A stretch of DNA of 34,904 nt. Source: Methylobacterium aquaticum (GTDB lineage Bacteria; Pseudomonadota; Alphaproteobacteria; Rhizobiales; Beijerinckiaceae). Location of the stretch: NCBI RefSeq assembly GCF_001043915.1, contig NZ_LABX01000064.1:1-34904 (forward strand), given 5' to 3'. Position numbers and translations under genes: made by a program. Within the stretch, counting starts at the first letter, position 1; every line of letters begins with the position of its first letter. Shown in pieces: positions 1-7,735 of this stretch. The notes under the pieces are model-generated. The model worked only from the letters and a program-made list of their open reading frames with translations, did not search any database and was not told the DNA's origin.

Positions 1-188
1 CGCTGAAGCGGCCGCTCTGAGATTATCGGGGCAGAGAGAAATGAAAGGCAACGATTCCGATGTGCGGTGTAGCGTCTGTACTCGGCTGTCGGGCCAAGAG
101 ACGTGCACTCAGCCCGAACGAAGCGATAGACGCCGTCGGGCAGCGAGCCGCGCCGCCCGAACGCGATCTGATCGGCCAGCGCGCCGGG

Positions 189-944
189 TCAGATGCCCTG
201 GCCGCCGGATACTTCGATGCGCTGAGCATTCACCCAACGGTTGTCCTCGGACAGCAAGCCGGCGATCATCGGCCCGATATCGTCCGGCACGCCCGCTCGA
301 CCGAGTGCGGTCATGTCGGCAAAGAGCCTGTTGATCTCGGGATTATCGCGCACCGCGCCGCCACCGAAATCCGTCTCGATGGCGCCGGGCGCAACCGTAT
401 TCACGGCGATGCCCCGCCCACCGAATTCCTTGGCCATGTACACCGACAGCACCTCGACGGCGCCTTTGACCGCTGCGTAGGCGGCGTAGCCCGGGAAGGC
501 GACGCGGGTCAGGCCGGAGGAGAGGTTCACGATGCGTCCGCCATCGGCGATGAACGGCAGGAGCGCCTGCGTGAGGAAGAACACGCCCTTGAGGTGCACG
601 TTGACGAGATCATCGAACTGCGCCTCCGACATATCCGAGATCAGGGCGTACTCGCCGTGACCGGCGTTGTTGACGAGGTGGTCGAAGGTTTCGCGGCTCC
701 AGTTCTCGCGCAGAGCCGCACGCAGGTGCTCGGCGAACGGCGCGAACGCGGCGACATGGCCGGTGTCGAGCGGAAGCGCGATCGCCTTGCGGCCCAGAGC
801 CTTGATCTGCGCAACGACAGCAGCAGCGTCCTCGGCGCGGCTGCGATAAGTCAGGACGACGTCGTAGCCACGTCGGGCGATGCTGATCGCCGTGTTGCGG
901 CCGAGGCCGCGGCTGCCGCCGGTCACGAGTGCAATCTTCGTCAT
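189..944 (-). CDS. SDR family NAD(P)-dependent oxidoreductase
   Basis: Classical short-chain dehydrogenase of 251 residues, the usual length for the family; these cytosolic enzymes interconvert alcohols and ketones with NAD(P)H. The cofactor glycine motif TGGSRGLG is at residues 8-15, NNAG at 92-95, and the catalytic set is N115, S143, Y156 and K160. The C-terminus carries the usual SGG. An arginine-rich stretch after the second strand (YRSR, 33-36) hints at NADP preference, which is inference. The ATG is preceded by GGAG at 8 nt. The gene is divergent from an AraC-type regulator across 131 bp, an arrangement often seen when the regulator controls the oxidoreductase. The substrate cannot be read from the sequence. 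Confidence 0.93.
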   Translation of the reverse strand: MTKIALVTGGSRGLGRNTAISIARRGYDVVLTYRSRAEDAAAVVAQIKALGRKAIALPLDTGHVAAFAPFAEHLRAALRENWSRETFDHLVNNAGHGEYALISDMSEAQFDDLVNVHLKGVFFLTQALLPFIADGGRIVNLSSGLTRVAFPGYAAYAAVKGAVEVLSVYMAKEFGGRGIAVNTVAPGAIETDFGGGAVRDNPEINRLFADMTALGRAGVPDDIGPMIAGLLSEDNRWVNAQRIEVSGGQGI

Positions 945-971
945 GATTTGGCTCCAAAGAGTGACGCCAGA

Positions 972-1001
972 GTTATAGGGAATCGCGCCGTCCAGTGTTG
1001 C
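972..1001 (-). promoter_or_regulatory. Candidate promoter of the SDR gene
   Basis: On the minus strand a -10-like TATAAC (972-977) lies 18 bp from a weak -35-like GCAACA (996-1001), placed 28 nt upstream of the ATG at 944. The -10 matches five of six consensus bases and the -35 only three, so an activator such as the divergent AraC protein may be needed. This is pattern matching only. Confidence 0.3.
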
Positions 1002-1075
1002 CGAAAGCTCGGAGATTTTTGCCTATTTCTCCGAAGGTTTGTGCGATTTGGAAGGGATACTGCTGGAGTCACCTT

Positions 1076-1981
1076 ATGACAGCACTCCTAGACGCCGTTC
1101 GACGCCACGCAAAAGTCCACGCCGACGAGAGCGGCATCGGACGGACGCCGGTCCCCGGCCTGACGACGGTGCGTGCCACCGCGCCAAGCGGCCTCGCCTA
1201 CGCAGTGTCGCGGCCACTCGTGTGCCTCGTGGTGCAAGGGGCGAAGCACGTGACGATGGGCGCGCAAGACTTCATGTTCTCGGCGGGTGACTCGCTCCTG
1301 ATTACCGCGGACATGCCGATGACGAGCCAGATCACGCGGGCGAGCGAGTCTGCACCTTACCTGGCCGTGGTTTTGGAACTCGATGTCGGCTTGGTGGCAG
1401 AGCTGGCAGCGCAGATGGGAGCGGTTGGCGTTGCCGCGCCGGTGCCGGCGCGCATCGACCGAACCGAGATGGAGGTCGCCGACACCGCGCTGCGGCTGAT
1501 GCTCCTCCTCGATCGTCCCGCCGCCGTGCCCGTGCTCGGGGCGCAGCTCGTGCGCGAGATGCATTACTGGCTCCTCACAGGCCGGCACGGCACCACGATC
1601 CAGCAACTGGGCTGGTCCACCACTCCACTCGGACGCGTCGCGCGCGCGATTGCAATGCTGCGTACGGATTTTGCGCGTCCCCTGCGGGTCGAGTGCCTGG
1701 CAGAGGTTTCGGGAATGAGCCTATCCTCGTTTTATCACCACTTCCGCGTCGCGACCTCGCTGTCACCGCTGCAGTTCCAGAAGCAGCTCCGTCTGATCGA
1801 AGCGCGCCGGCTGATGACGGAGGATCACATGCCGGCGAGTCGCGCAGCCTTCGCGGTCGGCTACGAGAGCGTGCCGCAATTCACCCGTGAGTATGGCCGC
1901 ATGTTCGGTCTGCCGCCCGGGCGCCACGTGCGGGAGGCCAGGTGCGGCGAGCCGGGGCCGCTTGGGCGGCTGTTTCGGTGA
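1076..1981 (+). CDS. AraC family transcriptional regulator
   Basis: DNA-binding regulator of 301 residues. The N-terminal half (about 20-175) resembles the AraC_N cupin-like effector domain. The C-terminal about 100 residues hold the double helix-turn-helix of the family: a first helix pair around LAEVSGMSLSSFYHHFR, and a second around AFAVGYESVPQFTREYGRMF, which has the typical GY.S..QF.REY.R.FG pattern. The ATG at 1076 is chosen because GGAG sits 7 nt upstream and the similarity starts there; the frame stays open to 995, but that extension has no such site. It is divergent from the SDR gene and probably controls it and itself. The inducer is unknown. Confidence 0.92.
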   Translation: MTALLDAVRRHAKVHADESGIGRTPVPGLTTVRATAPSGLAYAVSRPLVCLVVQGAKHVTMGAQDFMFSAGDSLLITADMPMTSQITRASESAPYLAVVLELDVGLVAELAAQMGAVGVAAPVPARIDRTEMEVADTALRLMLLLDRPAAVPVLGAQLVREMHYWLLTGRHGTTIQQLGWSTTPLGRVARAIAMLRTDFARPLRVECLAEVSGMSLSSFYHHFRVATSLSPLQFQKQLRLIEARRLMTEDHMPASRAAFAVGYESVPQFTREYGRMFGLPPGRHVREARCGEPGPLGRLFR

Positions 1982-2215
1982 GCGCTCGGCGCGACCAACC
2001 CGAGACGACCGGGGGCGATGTCGCGCCCGCCAGGCGACGCCATCCGCAGATGAACGCCGTCACGGCTGTTAGATGTTGCTGGAAAATTGACTTGAAAGAG
2101 CGCATCGCCAGCCTGTGCGGCGCTTGATCCGGACCAGTTTGCGAAATGAGACAACGACCACGCAGCGGTCGCCTGAAGCGATCAATCGAAACCACTGTGA
2201 AGAGGGATGGTCGCC

Positions 2216-3034
2216 ATGGAAGGGACTTCGCCGGTGCTCTGGCAGATCGACGCGCGCGGGGTCGCGCGGGTGGAGTTCAATCGGCCTCACGTCAACAATG
2301 CCTATGACGGCGCACTCATCGACGGCATCCTCGCCACGCTCAACGCGCTCTCGACGGCAGCAGGGTTGCGCGCCGTGGTGCTCTCCGGCCGGGGCCGCCA
2401 CTTCCAAGCCGGTGCCGATCTTCAATGGATCCGCCAAGTGCGGGAGCAGGACATGGCGGCGAACGTTCGCGCCTCGCGCATGACGGCGGAGGCGATCCGG
2501 CGCCTGGGCGCGGTGTCCGTGCCGACGATCGCTCTCGTGCAAGGAGCCTGCTTCGGCGGTGGCACAGGCATCGTGGCAGCCTGCGACGTGGTCGTGGCGG
2601 CCGAGAACGCGGTCTTCTCGATCGCAGAAGTACGCTGGGGCCTCACGGCGGCGATCATCATTCCACAATTGAGCGATGCGATCGGTGTGCGGCAGGTTCG
2701 CCGCTACGCCGTTACCGGCGAGCGCTTCGATGCCAAAGAGGCACGGCGCATCGGCCTCGTTCACGAGGTGGTACCGCCGGGCCAGCTTCTGGAAACCGGT
2801 GAGCGCGTCGTCGGTCACGTGCTCGAGAACGGCCCCGAGGCGATCCGCGAGACCAAGTCCATCACGTGCGACGGCGAGCGGAAGCCGCTGACCGCAGAGC
2901 AGTTCGACGCGCTGATCATTGGCCACGCGGCGAAGCGATGCTCCGAGGAAGCGGGAGAAGGTCTTGCCTCCTTCGTCGAGAAGCGGGAAGCCTCGTGGGT
3001 GACGCACCATGCCCGCCGGAATGACGCTACATAA
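2216..3034 (+). CDS. Enoyl-CoA hydratase/isomerase (crotonase), LiuC/AtuE-like
   Basis: Crotonase-fold protein of 272 residues that acts on acyl-CoA thioesters. The first oxyanion-hole segment is AGADL (65-69) and the second is the FGGGTG turn (113-118). At the first catalytic position of mitochondrial enoyl-CoA hydratase (Glu144 there) this protein has glycine, while the second glutamate is kept (E138, in IAEVRWGL). That pattern, with the RRYAVTGERFDA segment, is typical of methylglutaconyl-/geranoyl-CoA hydratases of leucine and terpenoid breakdown, so I favour that branch over general beta-oxidation. Two ATGs compete: at 2207 the GAGGG abuts the codon, whereas 2216 has it 9 nt upstream, so 2216 is preferred. 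It is same-strand with, but 234 bp from, the AraC gene. Confidence 0.88.
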   Translation: MEGTSPVLWQIDARGVARVEFNRPHVNNAYDGALIDGILATLNALSTAAGLRAVVLSGRGRHFQAGADLQWIRQVREQDMAANVRASRMTAEAIRRLGAVSVPTIALVQGACFGGGTGIVAACDVVVAAENAVFSIAEVRWGLTAAIIIPQLSDAIGVRQVRRYAVTGERFDAKEARRIGLVHEVVPPGQLLETGERVVGHVLENGPEAIRETKSITCDGERKPLTAEQFDALIIGHAAKRCSEEAGEGLASFVEKREASWVTHHARRNDAT

Positions 3035-3045
3035 ATATCAATGGC

Positions 3046-3070
3046 CTAAGCTCGACTTTGACCAATCGAC
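3046..3070 (+). repeat. Left terminal inverted repeat
   Basis: Contains AGCTCGACTTTG followed by CCAATCG. It pairs with 3301-3325 at 22 of 25 positions, with mismatches at 3048, 3061 and 3069. Confidence 0.7.
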
Positions 3071-3300
3071 GCCCCGTTACCTATGTAGAGCCTGCACCCA
3101 CGAGTCAGGATCCGTTCGCGTCCTGCTTCCCATAACGTCCAAGGGCAAAACCGACTTGTTACTGTAAGGAGGGAGTTCCCCGGTGAGCGATTGCTCGGCG
3201 GGTCCGATGGGGACTTTCGCCATGTCGCATCGACGAGGTGAGAGTACAAAACTCACTCGGCGCGTCCAGCCTCGCCGGAGGAGGCCACCAACAGGCACTG

Positions 3301-3325
3301 GCCGATTGGCCAAAGTCGAGCTAAG
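3301..3325 (-). repeat. Right terminal inverted repeat
   Basis: Reverse complement of the left repeat at 3046-3070, with 12 consecutive paired bases (CAAAGTCGAGCT, 3311-3322). Confidence 0.7.
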
Positions 3326-3357
3326 ATGCTGACGCATCAGGCCGGGGTTAGCCGGTC

Positions 3358-3375
3358 GACCCCATGATAGGGGTC
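3358..3375. terminator. Hairpin between convergent genes, possible terminator
   Basis: GACCCC, a six-base loop, then GGGGTC form a perfect 6-bp stem. An upstream GGGGT (3344-3348) could pair alternatively with the same ACCCC. No T-run follows on either strand, so factor-independent termination is doubtful. The position between two convergent genes is the main reason to list it. The rest of 3326-3453 shows nothing further. Confidence 0.3.
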
Positions 3376-3453
3376 CACGCCGGTGCCGAGAACACACCCA
3401 AAGCCGAGGCTTACGATTCTACGAGAACGGAAGGTCGGCAGGCCAATCGCCGC

Positions 3454-4386
3454 TCAGGCCGCCTTACCGATCGTACCATGCTCCGGCGTGCCTCGTATCT
3501 GGTCGGAGATCACATCGCGGATCAACTCACGGATCCTTGTCGATTGCGGCCGTTCCCGGTGCGACAGCATGTAGGCGTTGCGCGTCAGGGTCGGGCCGAC
3601 GATCTTCCGGATCCGAAGGCGATTCTGATCACACTCACGCTTGACCACGGCGTAAGGCAGCACGGTCGCGCCCTCCCCATCCTCCACCAGGTTCTTGACG
3701 ATGTTCATCGAAGGCAGGACGCCGCGGATGTGCAACCGAATCCCGGCGACGGCCGCCTCTGACTGAAGCTTGTCCACCAGGCGGCGGGTGAGGAGCGGGT
3801 CGGCGACGAAGAGCGGCATGTCTGCGAGGTCCGCGAAGTCGATCGGGCGACCGATCGCCGGCTCGTTCGGAACGGCCGGCTGAACGAGATAGAGGGCCTC
3901 CTCGAGGACGACCTCGCGATCGATCTTCGGCCCGACTGGCCCTTCGCATGCGATCGCGAGATCAATCTCGCCGTCCGCCACCCAGTCGCTAAGGTATTTC
4001 GAGGGCGCCTCCGTGAGGTCCAGGCGCAAGCCGCTCTGGCTTTCCGCGACCCTCTGCGACAGGGACACGGAGAGCATGGCGGCGAGGCTCGGTGCCATCC
4101 CGATCCGCACGGCCTTCGGGCTTTCGGCCTGTGTTTCGCGAACGGCACGAACGGCTGTGTCGACCCCGGTCAGGATCGACTCGGCATGCTTCAGAAGGAG
4201 GGAGCCCTGCGGGGTGAGGGCGACTCCGCGCGAGTGGCGGGTGAGCAAGGCGACGCCCAGCTCTTCCTCAAGGTTTTTGATCTGAAGACCGAGGGCGGGC
4301 TGGGTAAGGCACAACACGTTGGCGGCCCGCGAGAAACTGCCCAATTCGGCGATCTTGCGGAACGAGCGAAGCTGGCGGAGTTCCAC
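3454..4386 (-). CDS. LysR family transcriptional regulator
   Basis: LysR-type regulator of 310 residues. The N-terminal winged helix-turn-helix (about 1-60) has the family pattern: LRSFRKIAELGSFSRAA, then LTQPALGLQIKNLEEELG. The co-inducer-binding domain spans about 90-300 and resembles the Nac/Cbl group in its last third, a weak hint of a nitrogen-related role. A GTG at 4386 is taken as start because AGGGAG lies about 8 nt upstream and the family alignment begins with V/M-E-L-R-Q-L; an in-frame ATG at 4419 would add 11 atypical residues. It lies 109 nt downstream of the ten-gene operon on the same strand, so it may be co-transcribed and may act on the T-N11-A site at 15576-15592. Confidence 0.92.
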   Translation of the reverse strand: MELRQLRSFRKIAELGSFSRAANVLCLTQPALGLQIKNLEEELGVALLTRHSRGVALTPQGSLLLKHAESILTGVDTAVRAVRETQAESPKAVRIGMAPSLAAMLSVSLSQRVAESQSGLRLDLTEAPSKYLSDWVADGEIDLAIACEGPVGPKIDREVVLEEALYLVQPAVPNEPAIGRPIDFADLADMPLFVADPLLTRRLVDKLQSEAAVAGIRLHIRGVLPSMNIVKNLVEDGEGATVLPYAVVKRECDQNRLRIRKIVGPTLTRNAYMLSHRERPQSTRIRELIRDVISDQIRGTPEHGTIGKAA

Positions 4387-4495
4387 GGCCCGATCTCCCT
4401 CTCTGCCACGATCCTGCATCAGGCGTGTCGGTCGGGGCAAGCACGCAGCAATTTCGGTGCCGAGCCGCACGCATTCCCGCCATGCCGCGCGGGCG

Positions 4496-5929
4496 TCAGG
4501 CGGGGGGCCGCGGCGAGAATTCCACGCCGAGATCCCACCACAGGCCGGCCATGAGGCCAAGGCCCTCGCGGAACAGCGAGCCGAGCCCGTGCTCGTCCGG
4601 TCCGTGCTGGCTGCAGCCGCCATAGGAGAACGGCAGCCAGAGGACGGACGTGCCGAGTTCTTGCCGAAAGAGTTCCGATGGGCCGGAGGCGCCGATATTG
4701 GGCACGAGGTTCGGCGGGCGACCCGATGTCCGCGCGAAGGATCGCACGACCCGGTCGACCCAGGGATCGTTGAGCGGAGTTCGCGAGGCTGGGAAGGCGT
4801 CGCGCTCCTGCACGGCAACAACCCGCACTTGGGGGAAGCCCTGCGCGTCGAGATGCGACCGCAGCGCGTCGACAAGTCCATCCGCCGCGACATCGACCGT
4901 GTGGCGCACCTGGATTCGGGCGCGGGCTGTGCCGGAGACGGCGTTCACGGGCGCATCGGGTTGCCCGGAGACGCTCGCCAGCACGACGGCGCTCGTCCAC
5001 ATGAAGATCCGCTCGGCGCGGGAGAGGCCCGGCTCGCCCCAGCCAGGGTCGGGCTGCGGTGCGCCGGCCACCTCGTCCACGGCGATCGCAGCACAGGCCC
5101 GTCGCACGTCCTCGGGGATGTCGGTCGGCGTCCAGCCCGGGACCATGATGCGTCCGTCGCGGGAGATGATGCTGGCGATGGCGTGCGACAGCACCACCGC
5201 GGGATCCATCAGCAGACCGCCCCAATGACCGGAATGGTGGCCGCCTTCGCGCAGGTCGACGACGAGATCCATGGCGACGCCGCCGCGGGTGCCGAGCGTT
5301 ACCTCCGGGATGGTGGCCGACTGGCGCAGGCCATCGAGCGCGATGAAGACGTCGGCCGCACAAGCCTCGTGATGCCGTTGGAGGATGCCCCGAAGTCCGG
5401 GCGATCCCGCTTCCTCGCCCGTCTCGACGAAGATCTTCACGTTGAAGCCGAGCCGCCCGCGCACCGCGATGACAGCGCACAGCGCCTCAATCGCGAGGAG
5501 GTGCTGGCCCTTGTTGTCGACGACGCCCCGACCGTAAATGCGGTCGCCCTCGACGGTGACCGTCCACGGATCGAGCCCGGCCCGCCAACGCTCCGGCATG
5601 GCGCGGACGACGTCACCGTGGCCGTAGACCAGCACGGTCGGGAGGGACGGGTCCTCGATGCGGGTCGCGAGCATCACCGGCCCGTGCTCGGGATCCGGAT
5701 TGTCCAGGAGCGCGACGGAGAAGCCCTCCCGCTCGACCATCGGTCCCAGCACCTCGGCGCAATAGCGCACGAGATCGTCCCGGTGCTCGGGGGGATGGCT
5801 CTCGGTCGGCACGGCGACGAGGGTCGCGAGCCGATCGAGAAAGGTTCCGTCGTCGAAGGAACAGCGGGCCTTCGCGATGGCGGCGTCGCGGGACGGGTCC
5901 GTGAGGGGTGTGTCTCCTGCCTCTTTCAT
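4496..5929 (-). CDS. M20 family metallopeptidase / amidohydrolase
   Basis: Zinc-dependent hydrolase of 477 residues, M20 (ArgE/DapE/CPG2/carnosinase-like) family, acting on amide bonds of dipeptides, N-acyl amino acids or carbamoyl compounds. Metal and catalytic residues are visible: YGHGD with H104 and D106, bridging D138 in GRGVVDNKG, the ETGEEAGS glutamates E172/E173, and D199. A histidine near the C-terminus (CSQHGPDEHG) fits the last ligand. The dimerisation domain sits in the middle, around the GGHHSGHWGG stretch. No signal peptide is seen, so it is probably cytosolic. It is the last gene of the operon, and its ATG overlaps the stop of the preceding reductase gene in an ATGA. Length and the long middle domain favour a dipeptidase-like subgroup. 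The substrate is unknown. Confidence 0.92.
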   Translation of the reverse strand: MKEAGDTPLTDPSRDAAIAKARCSFDDGTFLDRLATLVAVPTESHPPEHRDDLVRYCAEVLGPMVEREGFSVALLDNPDPEHGPVMLATRIEDPSLPTVLVYGHGDVVRAMPERWRAGLDPWTVTVEGDRIYGRGVVDNKGQHLLAIEALCAVIAVRGRLGFNVKIFVETGEEAGSPGLRGILQRHHEACAADVFIALDGLRQSATIPEVTLGTRGGVAMDLVVDLREGGHHSGHWGGLLMDPAVVLSHAIASIISRDGRIMVPGWTPTDIPEDVRRACAAIAVDEVAGAPQPDPGWGEPGLSRAERIFMWTSAVVLASVSGQPDAPVNAVSGTARARIQVRHTVDVAADGLVDALRSHLDAQGFPQVRVVAVQERDAFPASRTPLNDPWVDRVVRSFARTSGRPPNLVPNIGASGPSELFRQELGTSVLWLPFSYGGCSQHGPDEHGLGSLFREGLGLMAGLWWDLGVEFSPRPPA

Positions 5930-6963
5930 CGGCGAACTCCGTCGGCGACTGGTGCCAAGGCCGAGAGTTCGTCAGCGAGGTCCGGGCCCTGCGAGCGCTC
6001 GCCGCGCTCGACGGCCCCGATCAGCGCAGCCAAGGCCTCGAGCAGCGTCATCGGCAGGCCCTGGCGCTGCGCCGCCGCCCGGATCGGGACGAGCTGCGCG
6101 CCGACCTCCGTCGGGCGCTTGCGGACCGCGAGGTCGCGCCAGATGCCGCTATGCGTCTTTCCCGTATCGCGGTTGAAGGCTGCGAGCGCGTCGAGGCTCG
6201 CATTCATGGCCGTTGGGTCGTCCGCCAGGAACGCGGCGGGCTCGAAGGTGTCGAAGCCGCGGGGTCGGGCGCCTTCCGCGACCGCAATTCGCAGCAGCTC
6301 CTGCACGAGCGCGACGACCAGCGGGCGGCGGATCGGATCGGCGATGAAGTCGGCGATCGTGTCGTTCGTCAGCGCGGAGGCGCTCAGCACGGCCGCATAG
6401 GCCATCTTGCCCCAGAGAAACCCGAAGATGTCGTCGCTCACCAGCGTGTGCGGCTCGAACGGCAGGAGCAGCTCGCGCAGGGCCTCGATCCGCCGCGTCC
6501 GCATGCCGTCGAGTTCGCCGATCGCCACCGTGCCGCGCAGTCCGTAGCTGATGTGGCCGGGCCCGAGATAATCGCCGGCGAAGTTGACGAAAGCGCCGAT
6601 GGTCCGATCCCGTCCGACGATCGCGGCAATGGCCGGCTCGTTCAGTCCGTTCTGGCAGGACACCACGTAGCCGTCGGGTGCGAGATGCGGCAGGAGGGCG
6701 GTTGCGGCGCTCTCGGTGTGCTGCGACTTGACCGCCAGGAGAATGGCGTCGAACGCTCCCTCAAGGCTGTCCGGCGTCGCCGCCGCGACCGGAACGGTGA
6801 AGCCGCCCAGTGGCCCTTCGATCGAGAGGCCGTGACGCGTCATGGCATCGACGTGCTCCCGCACGAGGTCGACCAGGACGACGTCCGTCCCGGCACGCGC
6901 GAGATGCGCCCCGATCGTACCGCCGATCGCGCCCGCGCCCCAGATGCAGACGCGCCCGCTCAC
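5926..6963 (-). CDS. Ketopantoate reductase family oxidoreductase (PanE/ApbA-like)
   Basis: A 345-residue NADP-dependent 2-dehydropantoate-2-reductase-like enzyme. The N-terminal Rossmann motif is GAGAIGG (9-15). QNG (104-106) holds the conserved Asn and WGKM the probable catalytic lysine K186; the C-terminal helical domain has the family's R-x-TEVG segment. The protein is somewhat longer than PanE (about 300). The start is a GTG at 6963 forming a 4-nt GTGA overlap with the stop of the SDR gene upstream; the downstream ATGA overlap with the M20 gene implies tight coupling. In this operon it more likely reduces a 2-keto or beta-keto intermediate than feeds pantothenate synthesis, but that is inference from context. 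Confidence 0.88.
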   Translation of the reverse strand: MSGRVCIWGAGAIGGTIGAHLARAGTDVVLVDLVREHVDAMTRHGLSIEGPLGGFTVPVAAATPDSLEGAFDAILLAVKSQHTESAATALLPHLAPDGYVVSCQNGLNEPAIAAIVGRDRTIGAFVNFAGDYLGPGHISYGLRGTVAIGELDGMRTRRIEALRELLLPFEPHTLVSDDIFGFLWGKMAYAAVLSASALTNDTIADFIADPIRRPLVVALVQELLRIAVAEGARPRGFDTFEPAAFLADDPTAMNASLDALAAFNRDTGKTHSGIWRDLAVRKRPTEVGAQLVPIRAAAQRQGLPMTLLEALAALIGAVERGERSQGPDLADELSALAPVADGVRR

Positions 6964-7712
6964 GAACGGCCTCCGTCGACCGAGATGACCTGTCCGGTGA
7001 TCCAGGACGCCTGTACGCTCGCGAGGAAGACCACCGCATGCGCGATGTCCTCAGCGGTGCCGAGACGGCCGGTATTCAATCCGGCAAGGACCTGCGCCTT
7101 CTTCTCAGCGCTCCAGCCGTCCCATTGACGCTGCGAATCCGGGTTGGACAGAATGAAGCCCGGGGCGACCGCATTCACCGTAACGCCGGCGGCGGCGAGG
7201 CCGACAGAAAGCTGCTTCACGAGACCATTCACCGCGTGCTTGGCGGCCGTGTAGCCGTGCAGGCCCGTGAGGCTGGCGCGCAGGCCGGCCCCGGACGAGA
7301 CGACCACGATCCGTCCCCAGCCGGCCTGCGTCATCGCAGGAGCCGCCGCCTGGGCCAGCCAGAGCGCGCTCTTGACGTTGGCGGCCATGAGCCGGTCCCA
7401 GCCCTCGTCGGAGATGGCCTCCAGGGGCGTGCCGGCGAGTCCCGCGACACCGCCCGCCGCGAGCGCCAAGACATCGAGCCGACCCTCTGCGGCGACGATC
7501 GACCGAACGAGGCCGTGGGCCGCCTCGCGGTCCGACAGGTCCACGGCATGGGCCGGAAGGCCCAACTCGTCACCGATCTCGACGACCCGCGTGTCCCGGT
7601 CGACGAGATGGACGCGTGCGCCCGCCCCGTGGAACGCGGCCGCCATCGCCTTGCCGATGCCCTGGGCCGCGCCACTGATAAGGGCGACTCGCCCGTCAAA
7701 CCTGATGTCCAT
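6960..7712 (-). CDS. SDR family oxidoreductase
   Basis: Classical short-chain dehydrogenase of 250 residues. The glycine motif SGAAQGIG is at 13-20, D38 follows the second strand (favouring NAD), and the active site is N112, S140, Y154 and K158. The C-terminal ITGQVISVDGG is typical. Unusually, the NNAG motif of strand 4 is AAGG (85-88), which alters the adenine-ribose contact region but leaves the catalytic residues intact. GGAGG sits 7 nt before the ATG. It lies between the M28-like and reductase genes, overlapping the latter by 4 nt, and presumably oxidises an alcohol made by the earlier hydrolytic or oxygenation steps. Confidence 0.92.
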   Translation of the reverse strand: MDIRFDGRVALISGAAQGIGKAMAAAFHGAGARVHLVDRDTRVVEIGDELGLPAHAVDLSDREAAHGLVRSIVAAEGRLDVLALAAGGVAGLAGTPLEAISDEGWDRLMAANVKSALWLAQAAAPAMTQAGWGRIVVVSSGAGLRASLTGLHGYTAAKHAVNGLVKQLSVGLAAAGVTVNAVAPGFILSNPDSQRQWDGWSAEKKAQVLAGLNTGRLGTAEDIAHAVVFLASVQASWITGQVISVDGGRS

Positions 7713-7735
7713 GTCCGATCCTCCGACGGGGCGGG

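Larger units (their letters stand above)
3046..3325. mobile_element. MITE-like 280-bp element with 25-bp terminal inverted repeats
   Basis: Two inverted copies of a 25-bp sequence (22/25 paired) bound 230 bp that contain no gene I can recognise. This fits a non-autonomous miniature element or the collapsed remnant of an insertion sequence. Flanks show only a shared ATG (3041-3043 and 3326-3328), so a target duplication is not established. It fills most of the 419-bp gap between the crotonase and LysR genes, which face each other. A short minus-strand reading frame inside has no recognisable domain. The element family is not identified. Confidence 0.55.

Noticed and set aside
60..1079. Long plus-strand open frame opposite the SDR gene
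   Set aside because: It is the antisense shadow of a well-supported SDR; its product is arginine/glutamate/valine-rich without any domain, as expected in high-G+C DNA.
3326..3338. Small hairpin GATGC-TGAC-GCATC just outside the inverted-repeat element
   Set aside because: Only a 5-bp stem without a T-run; too weak to list as a terminator.
4387..4893. 5' extension of the LysR reading frame
   Set aside because: The extension lies within the M20 gene, is rich in Arg/Ser/Pro and unlike any LysR; a GTG with a good ribosome-binding site starts the real protein.
4319..6400. 693-codon plus-strand open frame across the M20, reductase and LysR genes
   Set aside because: It is antisense to three genes with clear motifs, and the composition is typical of a complementary-strand shadow. 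No ribosome-binding sequence or domain.
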